Below the pieces are notes generated by a model, which was given only the letters and a program-made list of their open reading frames with translations, was not told the origin of the DNA and made no database searches. The position numbers and the translations under genes are program-made. A stretch of DNA of 9,666 bases from the NCBI GenBank assembly GCA_007116765.1, contig SKHV01000343.1, positions 1-9,666 of the forward strand. Reading direction: 5' to 3'. Within the stretch, counting starts at the first letter, position 1. Each line of letters begins with the position of its first letter. Shown here in pieces: positions 1 through 5,662 of the stretch. Source of the DNA: Prolixibacteraceae bacterium (GTDB lineage: Bacteria > Bacteroidota > Bacteroidia > Bacteroidales > Prolixibacteraceae).

Positions 1-142
1 GCTCGAAAATATTTGTACACGCATTCTTGATCGCTTGTATGCCGGGTTCACTACAATTGAAAAAGCCACCATAAAAGTATCGAAAATAAACCCTCCTATG
101 GGTGGCCAAATAAAGAAGGTAAGTATAACAATGAGCCGATAA
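1..142 (+). CDS. folB: Dihydroneopterin aldolase, C-terminal end (partial)
   Basis: An open frame enters from the left edge (first full codon at 2) and ends with TAA at 140-142, giving the last 46 residues of a protein. The tail INPPMGGQIKKVSITMSR, preceded by a helix (LENICTRILDRLYAGFTTIE) and a strand (KATIKVSK), matches the end of FolB-family dihydroneopterin aldolases, whose last strand follows a K-x-N-P-P turn. FolB cleaves 7,8-dihydroneopterin to 6-hydroxymethyl-dihydropterin and glycolaldehyde in cytosolic folate synthesis. The active-site residues lie outside the window, so the call rests on the C-terminal pattern only. No terminator hairpin follows; the next element is the tRNA-Cys promoter. 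A paralogue of the same tunnelling fold is less likely. Confidence 0.8.
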   Translation, partial: LENICTRILDRLYAGFTTIEKATIKVSKINPPMGGQIKKVSITMSR

Positions 143-155
143 TTCAATTTTAATT

Positions 156-185
156 TTTGGCCGAAAGTTTTTTTTGATATATTTG
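156..185 (+). promoter_or_regulatory. Bacteroidota-type promoter for tRNA-Cys
   Basis: TTTG at 156-159 and TATATTTG at 178-185 are separated by 18 nt. They match the known Bacteroidota -33 (TTTG) and -7 (TAnnTTTG) elements at about the expected spacing. Transcription would start near 190, giving a leader of roughly 40 nt before the mature tRNA at 234. This is the best-formed promoter in the window; its assignment to the tRNA is inferred from position. Confidence 0.6.
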
Positions 186-233
186 CAGCCGCTAAGCAAA
201 AAGCGACGTTCATAAAAACAATAAAAATTGTAC

Positions 234-304
234 GGTACCTTGGCCGAGTGGCTAGGCACCGGTCTGCAAAACCGGTTACGGCGGTTCGAATCCGCCAGGT
301 ACCT
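234..304 (+). tRNA. tRNA-Cys (anticodon GCA)
   Basis: A complete cloverleaf can be folded by hand. The 7-bp acceptor stem is GGTACCT (234-240) with AGGTACC (297-303) and discriminator U at 304. The D-stem GCC (243-245) pairs with GGC (255-257). The anticodon stem CCGGT (259-263) pairs with ACCGG (271-275) around the loop CTGCAAA, which places the anticodon GCA at 266-268. The variable loop is 4 nt and the T-stem GGCGG/CCGCC closes the loop TTCGAAT. The U discriminator and GCA anticodon are both as expected for cysteine. CCA is not encoded, so it must be added after transcription. Confidence 0.97.
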
Positions 305-305
305 C

Positions 306-352
306 AAAAAATCCATTTGATTATCGCAAACGATAGCAAATGGATTTTTTTT
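306..352 (+). terminator. Intrinsic terminator of tRNA-Cys
   Basis: A 14-bp stem (306-319 with 337-350, core ATCCATTTG/CAAATGGAT) is followed directly by more T residues through 352. The apex carries a second 5-bp stem, TATCG (322-326) with CGATA (331-335), around a CAAA loop. It starts two bases after the tRNA, so it should end that transcript and leave pepD to its own promoter. The A-run on the left arm could give some activity on the other strand, but no gene there needs it. Confidence 0.9.
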
Positions 353-409
353 ATACCAAAATTCTACCTATTTTGTTCTGTTGAATAAAAAAACATTAAT
401 GCAAAACCA

Positions 410-1864
410 ATGACACAAAACATAAGTCACCTGCATCCCACCGAAGTGTGGAGTGCCTTTGAAGAAATATGCGCAATTCCGCGTCCTTCAAAAAAAGAAG
501 AAAAAATCATCGCATTTCTCGAAACTTTTGCTCTTAAGCATTCACTTTCATTCAAACAGGACGAAGCCGGTAATGTACTCATTTCAAAAAAAGCCACTCC
601 GGGTTTTGAAACGCACCCTGGGGTTATTCTTCAGTCGCACCTCGATATGGTGGGCGAAAAAAACAGCAACGTAAACCATAATTTCGATACCGACCCCATT
701 ATACCATACATTGACGAAGAATGGGTTAAAGCAAAAGGAACCACTCTTGGTGCCGACTGCGGCATAGGTATTGCCACTCAAATGGCTGTTCTTGCTTCAA
801 AATCAATTGAACACGGGCCGCTTGAATGTCTTTTTACAGTTGACGAAGAAACCGGATTAACAGGAGCTTTTGCCTTAAAACCCGATTTCATGGAAGGCAA
901 AATACTGCTTAATCTCGATTCGGAAGACGAAGGTGAAATGTTCATTGGATGCGCAGGGGGTGTGGATACTATAGCTATCTTTAATCCGAAAAACGAAACG
1001 GCTCCGAAAGGCTTCTTCCCTATTGAAATAAAAATATGGGGACTAGTGGGCGGTCACTCGGGCGACGACATAAACAGAGGCAGAGCCAGTGCAGTAAAAA
1101 TTATGTCGCGCATTTTGTACGATGCTTATCACAACTATGGAATCCGTATTCATAACATCAATGCAGGAAACCTACGCAATGCAATTGCCCGTGAAGCTAA
1201 AGTTACAATACTCATTCAACACGGATACAAAGAAAATTTAGTGGCCGATTTCAATGTTTTCAAAAACGAAATACTTGAAGAATATAAAATAACCGAACCC
1301 GGCATGAAACTTGACTTAAGCTCATGCGACATGCCCGAAACAGTAATCGACAACAATACCTGCCAAAGCCTAATTAACGCCTTGTATATATGCCCTCATG
1401 GGGTACAGACAATGAGCTATGCCATGCCGGGAATGGTAGAAACATCTACTAATCTGGCTTCGGTGAAGTATACTCCCAAGGGGCAAATAGAGGTAACTAC
1501 CAGCCAACGCAGCGATCGCAACAGCAGTAAAAAACACATTTCAACAGTGGTTGAAACAGTGTTCGAACTAAACGGTGCCAGCGTAAAGCATTCTGACGGA
1601 TATCCGGGCTGGCAACCCAATCCTGAATCAACAGTGGTAAAAAAATCAATCGAAGTATATGCCAACTTGTTTGAGCAAGCACCAATTGTACGCTCGATTC
1701 ACGCAGGCCTCGAATGTGGTTTATTTTTGGCAAAATATCCTCATCTCGACATGGTTTCTTTTGGTCCCACAATTAAAGGCGCACACTCGCCCGATGAGCG
1801 CTTAAACATAGAAACAGTTGATAAATTCTGGGAATTTTTAAAGGCACTTTTAAAAGAAATTTAA
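410..1864 (+). CDS. pepD: Cytosol non-specific dipeptidase (aminoacyl-histidine dipeptidase), peptidase family M20C
   Basis: This 484-residue protein is collinear with the PepD/PepV-like M20C peptidases, which release amino acids from many dipeptides, including Xaa-His, in the cytosol using two zinc ions. Visible metal and catalytic residues are H77 and D79 in SHLDM, D116 in GADCG, E146-E147 in VDEETG, D170 in LNLD, and H459 in GAHSPDERLN. This order and spacing closely follow characterised PepD enzymes. The lid/dimerisation domain sits between, starting near residue 205, with GLVGGHSGDDINRGRA at 211-226. Length equals the family norm (about 485). The ATG at 410 has no Shine-Dalgarno sequence; a nearby ATG at 399 is out of frame. 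The short intergenic space holds only an imperfect -7-like box (TATTTTG, 369-375). The gene converges on bfd with a 25-nt gap and no hairpin. Confidence 0.95.
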   Translation: MTQNISHLHPTEVWSAFEEICAIPRPSKKEEKIIAFLETFALKHSLSFKQDEAGNVLISKKATPGFETHPGVILQSHLDMVGEKNSNVNHNFDTDPIIPYIDEEWVKAKGTTLGADCGIGIATQMAVLASKSIEHGPLECLFTVDEETGLTGAFALKPDFMEGKILLNLDSEDEGEMFIGCAGGVDTIAIFNPKNETAPKGFFPIEIKIWGLVGGHSGDDINRGRASAVKIMSRILYDAYHNYGIRIHNINAGNLRNAIAREAKVTILIQHGYKENLVADFNVFKNEILEEYKITEPGMKLDLSSCDMPETVIDNNTCQSLINALYICPHGVQTMSYAMPGMVETSTNLASVKYTPKGQIEVTTSQRSDRNSSKKHISTVVETVFELNGASVKHSDGYPGWQPNPESTVVKKSIEVYANLFEQAPIVRSIHAGLECGLFLAKYPHLDMVSFGPTIKGAHSPDERLNIETVDKFWEFLKALLKEI

Positions 1865-1889
1865 AAACTTGTCACAACCGATAAAGAAA

Positions 1890-2093
1890 CTAAAAATCAA
1901 GTGTTAATTGTTGATTGCTGTCGGGTTTCGGCTTATGCGATAAAAAAATATGCTTAACTAACGAGGCACAGCGCCCACAATTGTTAGCTGCACCTGTCGC
2001 TTCTTTGAGTTGACTTAGAGTTGCAACGGGGTGCTTATTCAGAAATTTTTTAATCTCTCTTTCTTCTACTAAATTACACCGGCAAACTATCAT
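1890..2093 (-). CDS. bfd: Bfd-like [2Fe-2S] protein (bacterioferritin-associated ferredoxin type)
   Basis: This 67-residue protein has the four-cysteine pattern of the BFD-like [2Fe-2S] fold: C4-x-C6 in MIVCRCN and C39-x2-C42 in CGRC, nearly the same spacing as E. coli Bfd (4, 6, 38, 41). The helix-turn-helix between them (VEEREIKKFLNKHP, then TLSQLKEATGA) also fits. Bfd proteins pass electrons to bacterioferritin to release stored iron; related domains occur in nitrite reductase and NifU-like proteins. I chose the ATG at 2093 because it puts C4 where the family has it; an upstream TTG at 2132 would add 13 unrelated residues. No bacterioferritin gene lies nearby, so the electron partner is unknown. 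The gene is 52 nt downstream of the HD gene and may also have its own promoter. Confidence 0.88.
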   Translation of the reverse strand: MIVCRCNLVEEREIKKFLNKHPVATLSQLKEATGAANNCGRCASLVKHIFLSHKPKPDSNQQLTLDF

Positions 2094-2129
2094 TATTCTG
2101 ATTTCAGATACAACAAAATTTGTGATGTG

Positions 2130-2137
2130 CAAAAGTA
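2130..2137 (-). promoter_or_regulatory. Candidate -7 element for bfd
   Basis: On the minus strand 2137-2130 reads TACTTTTG, an exact match to TAnnTTTG. It lies in the short gap between the HD gene and bfd and would give a leader of about 30 nt. No clear TTTG stands at -33, so this is a half-site. Bfd could equally be read through from the HD gene. Confidence 0.35.
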
Positions 2138-2145
2138 AGCAACAA

Positions 2146-2967
2146 TCAGACTAATTGATTCTCGACATGAATCTTTGTTTTCCGGTAAACATCAAAAACA
2201 TGGTCGGTTTTGGGCAGTGTATCGAATATTCTCTTTAGTAGTTGATTTTCGTTAACAATTGAATACGACACCTTAAAATTCAAATCGAAAACAAATGCCA
2301 TAAGCATCAGCTTAAAGTCAGTTACTGTTTTTAGCGTACTTCTCAATGGCAGTTTTCCGTTCAATATTTGTTTTACCACTTTTGACGAAATTAGGAGCGA
2401 GTTTTCCAAACCTAGAAAAAAATGAGAATTATTCGTGGAATAATGAGCAAACTCTTTCACTGCCATATTGAGAATATCAATTTTATCGGCATCGCGAATT
2501 ACACGAGCTACAAGTGAATCAAGTTCGTTTTCAAATTTTGGCACTTCAATTTTGTTATGAAACAACACAGCATTAGTCACTGCGGTGTGAATAGCATTGG
2601 GCAAAGTATTCAGCCATTGTTCTTGCTTGATAATCTCCAATGCAAGCTGAGCATGATCAAGCGTTTTAGAATCGTTAAAGCTTTCGTGCCGGCGAAACTG
2701 CTCAAAGCGACCTATGTCGTGTAAAAGAGCAGCCAGTTGCACTGTCCTAACCTGCATATCGTTTAGTTCAATATTACGCGAAATAAGCTCAGCATAGCCT
2801 ATTACTCTGTTAATATGCTCGCGTTTAAGCGTAAAGTTTAGTTCAATAATTTGATTGTCGCTAGTGAATCGATACATGTAGTCCATTGCCTTGTTGCATA
2901 TTTCATCATATTCGTTCACTGCAACTTCAACATCCAATTCCGGTTCAGTTTTTTGTTCTTGTTTCAT
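2146..2967 (-). CDS. HD-domain metal-dependent phosphohydrolase of unknown substrate
   Basis: This 273-residue cytosolic protein has one HD domain, at roughly residues 45-170. Visible ligands are H51 (REHINRV), the H83-D84 doublet (LLHDIGRFEQFRRH), H105 (LDHAQLA), H137 (FHNK) and the D159-A-D161-K-I-D motif. This is the standard H...HD...D metal site with extra histidines, so one or two metal ions are likely. HD proteins hydrolyse phosphate esters of nucleotides, cyclic nucleotides and other compounds, and sequence alone does not settle the substrate. There is no GYP motif, so cyclic-di-GMP is not favoured, and there is no RelA-like synthetase domain. The helical part after residue 180 has no motif I recognise. 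No signal peptide or membrane segment is visible. The start has no Shine-Dalgarno sequence. It runs divergently from pabB, with 165 nt between. Confidence 0.8.
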   Translation of the reverse strand: MKQEQKTEPELDVEVAVNEYDEICNKAMDYMYRFTSDNQIIELNFTLKREHINRVIGYAELISRNIELNDMQVRTVQLAALLHDIGRFEQFRRHESFNDSKTLDHAQLALEIIKQEQWLNTLPNAIHTAVTNAVLFHNKIEVPKFENELDSLVARVIRDADKIDILNMAVKEFAHYSTNNSHFFLGLENSLLISSKVVKQILNGKLPLRSTLKTVTDFKLMLMAFVFDLNFKVSYSIVNENQLLKRIFDTLPKTDHVFDVYRKTKIHVENQLV

Positions 2968-3118
2968 ACTATTAATATATTAAAACTGCAAAAATCATCT
3001 TCAAATAAGCGATTTATAAAATTATTCAGGCTCTGATAAACTTTTATTAAATTACAATTTTTTGAGCTATGTGTCAAATCTTTCAAGCTATTTTGTGGTA
3101 AGTAATAAATTAAGAAAC

Positions 3119-3126
3119 TATTTTTG
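3119..3126 (+). promoter_or_regulatory. Candidate -7 element for pabBC
   Basis: TATTTTTG matches TAnnTTTG exactly. It ends six bases before the pabB ATG at 3133, so the predicted start of transcription would fall at or within a base or two of that ATG. A TTTG at 3092-3095 is 23 nt upstream, somewhat far for a -33 element. If the box is real it rules out the TTG at 3124 as a start codon. Confidence 0.35.
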
Positions 3127-3132
3127 CCCGCA

Positions 3133-4107
3133 ATGAAAAGAGAAGAGGCAATTAATAAAATTAACCATCTTAGCTCCGGCTCTGAACCTTTCATATTCAT
3201 CATTGATTATGAAATGAACAATTGCATTGTTGAAAAAACCTCAGATGCAGAGGAAGCCGGAATATTATTCGATTTTAACGGTTTTAAAAATGCAAAACTT
3301 AGGACTCAACAAATTCATAACTTAAAATTCAAGCCAAACTTCACCAATTACAAGCAATATTTGAAAGCGTTTGAAATTGTGCAAGACAATATTCTGAAAG
3401 GAAATTCGTATCTCGTTAACCTGACTTTCGAAACCCCCATTAAAACGAACCTTACATTAGAGCAAATTTTTTATTCGTCGAAAGCAAAATACAAGCTTCT
3501 TCTTAAAAATCGATTTGTGGTTTTTTCGCCCGAATCGTTTGTGAAAATAAATAAGAATGAAATATTTACATACCCGATGAAGGGCACAATTGATGCCTCG
3601 CTTCCCCGGGCAGAACAACAACTTTTAAGCAACAAAAAAGAGTTTGCCGAACATGTCACCATTGTAGATCTTTTACGTAACGACCTAAGCATGAATGCCC
3701 ACAATGTAAAAGTAGACAAATTCAGGTATATTGACACAGTTTATTCACGGCAAAAAGAGCTACTACAGGTTAGCAGTCAAATAAAAGGAGCGCTTGATTC
3801 GGGTTACGAAGATAAATTGGGGAACATTATTTTTGATATGCTACCGGCCGGTTCGGTTACCGGAGCACCCAAAACAAAAACCTGCGAAATTATTCAAGAG
3901 GCCGAAAATTACTCACGTGGTTATTATACCGGAATTGCCGCATACTTCGATGGGGAAAAGCTCGACAGCTGTGTGCTTATTCGCTTTATTGAACAAAAGG
4001 CAAACGGTCAAATGGTTTACAAAAGTGGAGGTGGCATTACCTCGCTTAGCAATCCGAAAGACGAATACAACGAACTTAATCACAAAATATATGTCCCGAT
4101 TGATTGA
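3133..4107 (+). CDS. pabB: Aminodeoxychorismate synthase component I
   Basis: This is a chorismate-binding enzyme of 324 residues. It aminates chorismate to 4-amino-4-deoxychorismate, with ammonia from a glutaminase partner (PabA) that is not in this window. The motifs are in family order: KGNSYLVNLTFE (89-100), FSPESFVKI (131-139), PMKGT (148-152), VDLLRNDLS (178-186), AGSVTGAPK (239-247), RGYYTGIAAYF (262-272), and GGGIT...DEYNE (299-314), the magnesium-binding end. K150 in PMKGT is the lysine that separates PabB from anthranilate synthase TrpE, which has alanine there. It is shorter than E. coli PabB (453 residues) because the N-terminal half is reduced, as in other Bacteroidota. I start at ATG 3133; an in-frame TTG at 3124 adds only three residues. 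It overlaps pabC by 17 nt. Confidence 0.92.
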   Translation: MKREEAINKINHLSSGSEPFIFIIDYEMNNCIVEKTSDAEEAGILFDFNGFKNAKLRTQQIHNLKFKPNFTNYKQYLKAFEIVQDNILKGNSYLVNLTFETPIKTNLTLEQIFYSSKAKYKLLLKNRFVVFSPESFVKINKNEIFTYPMKGTIDASLPRAEQQLLSNKKEFAEHVTIVDLLRNDLSMNAHNVKVDKFRYIDTVYSRQKELLQVSSQIKGALDSGYEDKLGNIIFDMLPAGSVTGAPKTKTCEIIQEAENYSRGYYTGIAAYFDGEKLDSCVLIRFIEQKANGQMVYKSGGGITSLSNPKDEYNELNHKIYVPID

Positions 4108-4687
4108 AAGCATACGAGTTGAAAATAAAAAGTTGCAAAATATTGAACTCCACAACAAGCGTTTCAACGAGGCTCGCAAAGCTCTTTTTGGACTGAACGA
4201 TTTTGTGAATATTGAAAAGTGGGTACACATTCCCGAAACAATCAGCAATTCGCTTCATAAGTGCAGAATTATTAGCAACGGGCAAAGCGCCGAAGTGGAA
4301 ATAACCCCTTACAAAATACGTGATATAAATTCGCTAAAAATTGTGGAATGCAAGCACATCGACTACAAGTATAAACTGGAAGACAGAACTTTACTCAACA
4401 CCCTTTATAAGAAACGTGAAAACTGCGACGATATCATCATTGTAAAAAACGGTTTCATAAGTGACTCGTGGACTGCAAACATTCTACTTTTCAGAAATAA
4501 CAAGTGGTACACTCCAGCCTTGCCATTACTAAAAGGTGTTCAACGAGAATATTTGTTGACTAAGGGTGTGATTTTTGAAAAACAAATTCACATTGAAGAG
4601 CTTAATCTATATTCAAAAATCAAGCTTATAAATGCAATGGTTGATTTTGAACGTGCTCCTGAAATTAGTACCGAGTCAGTATTTTAG
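4091..4687 (+). CDS. pabC: 4-amino-4-deoxychorismate lyase, short class IV aminotransferase fold
   Basis: This 198-residue fold-type IV PLP protein follows pabB directly, with its ATG inside the last 17 nt of pabB in another frame. PabC turns 4-amino-4-deoxychorismate into p-aminobenzoate and pyruvate. Recognisable parts are RFNEARKALFG (24-34), the DYKYKLEDRTLLN segment (91-103), which should hold the PLP lysine (K93 or K95), DDIIIVKNGFISDSWTANILLF (113-134), and TPALPLLKGVQRE (141-153). The NGFISDSW-x-x-NI motif corresponds to the class IV phosphate-binding turn, where many members have glutamate where D125 stands. Length is well below the 270 or so residues of E. coli PabC, with most of the loss at the N-terminus; similar short forms occur in Bacteroidota. 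The reading frame stays open upstream to 3794, but that part is the shadow of pabB. Confidence 0.82.
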   Translation: MSRLIESIRVENKKLQNIELHNKRFNEARKALFGLNDFVNIEKWVHIPETISNSLHKCRIISNGQSAEVEITPYKIRDINSLKIVECKHIDYKYKLEDRTLLNTLYKKRENCDDIIIVKNGFISDSWTANILLFRNNKWYTPALPLLKGVQREYLLTKGVIFEKQIHIEELNLYSKIKLINAMVDFERAPEISTESVF

Positions 4688-4691
4688 GACA

Positions 4692-5564
4692 TTATTCGAG
4701 GTCTTTCCTGAAATCGGAGAATGACTGATTTGTTTCTTTTTTGAAGAATTTACTAAAGTGCGACGGGTCGTTAAATCCCAGCTGATAGGCAATTTCTTTG
4801 TTGCTCAAGGCTTCAATAATTCCCATGCGCTTGGCTTCAAGCACTATTCGTGCATTGATCATTTCTTTTGCCGTTTTGCCAATGTTCGATTTAATGACAT
4901 TATTTAAGTAATCGGGCGAAATATTCATGGCTTCGGAATATTCCGAAACCTTATGCCACACAGGGTATTCCACATCGAGTAATTTTTTAAATGCCTTCAC
5001 AATAGGCCTTCCGGCCTGTAGGTTTTGCAAGTTATTATCGGGTATTGAATCAGCATGTTCATTGCATTCTATCAGAAAAAGTTTCAAATAAGCTGCAATT
5101 TCATCAAATTTCAACTCCGAGTTGCTTTTGAATGCTTTTTGAATCCCTTGGGAAAACCTGCACAACTTTTCGAAAGCCGCTTGATTGAATTCTATTGGAG
5201 GCGTTCCGGTATCGGACGAAAACAAGCCCAGGTTTGAAATAAAGTCGGTGCTGATATAATTTCGATATAAAAATTCATCGTTGAACATGATGATGTCGCC
5301 TTCGGGCTTATCGCGGTTCACAACTACCTGATGTACCTGTCCCGGACTTACCATAAAAACCAGCCGCGGCTTCATATCAAACTTTACATAGTCGATATAG
5401 TGCAAACCACAAGCTTTTTTTACAAACAAAATGGTGTAAAAATCGTGCCGGTGAGGTGGACTGGGAGTACTGTTTTGCAGCGCATGATTTTCCTCCATGG
5501 TACGAAAAGCAAAAAACACATTTTCGTCGCGATGCTTTAGTTTCTGAATTGGTATTTTATCCAT
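4692..5564 (-). CDS. AraC-family transcriptional regulator with N-terminal cupin domain
   Basis: This is a 290-residue cytosolic DNA-binding protein. Residues 30-110 look like a cupin sensor domain: PPHRHDFYTILFV (37-49) has H38 and H40, followed by MVSPGQVHQV (71-80) with H78. The two helix-turn-helix units fill the C-terminus: VSEYSEAMNISPDYLNNVIK (206-225) and NKEIAYQLGFNDPSHFSKFF (255-274), ending in the usual PxSFxxFR-type tail (NQSFSDFR). This arrangement binds a small ligand through the cupin and a two-part operator through the helices. The ligand and targets cannot be read from sequence, and no catabolic operon lies beside it. Its stop codon is 4 bp from that of pabC, in convergent orientation, so neither gene has room for a terminator between them. 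Confidence 0.92.
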   Translation of the reverse strand: MDKIPIQKLKHRDENVFFAFRTMEENHALQNSTPSPPHRHDFYTILFVKKACGLHYIDYVKFDMKPRLVFMVSPGQVHQVVVNRDKPEGDIIMFNDEFLYRNYISTDFISNLGLFSSDTGTPPIEFNQAAFEKLCRFSQGIQKAFKSNSELKFDEIAAYLKLFLIECNEHADSIPDNNLQNLQAGRPIVKAFKKLLDVEYPVWHKVSEYSEAMNISPDYLNNVIKSNIGKTAKEMINARIVLEAKRMGIIEALSNKEIAYQLGFNDPSHFSKFFKKETNQSFSDFRKDLE

Positions 5565-5603
5565 GCGTTTAAAACAAAAAATACTTACAAAAGTTTTTAA
5601 ACA

Positions 5604-5638
5604 GAAAGCCGGACAATGTACTACATCATCCGGCTTTC
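5604..5638 (-). terminator. Hairpin downstream of proS, probable terminator
   Basis: A perfect 10-bp GC-containing stem, GAAAGCCGGA (5604-5613) with TCCGGCTTTC (5629-5638), carries an inner ATGT/ACAT stem (5616-5619, 5623-5626) around a 3-nt loop. It begins 24 bp beyond the proS stop. In the proS direction it is followed by a broken T-tract (TGTTTAAAAACTTTT), so termination may be imperfect. It also separates proS from the AraC-family gene on the same strand. Confidence 0.75.
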
Positions 5639-5662
5639 GAAATATCAGAAATAATATCTTTC

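Noticed and set aside
2094..2132. TTG start that would lengthen Bfd by 13 residues.
   Set aside because: The internal ATG at 2093 puts the first cysteines at positions 4 and 6, exactly as in known Bfd proteins.
2972..2983. Perfect 12-bp palindrome TTAATATATTAA just upstream of the HD gene start.
   Set aside because: It is made only of A and T in AT-rich intergenic DNA and has no second copy in the window; it could be an operator but chance explains it.
3794..4090. In-frame extension that would make the pabC product 297 residues.
   Set aside because: This stretch lies wholly within pabB in another frame; its translation shows no family features, while recognisable PabC sequence begins at the ATG at 4091.
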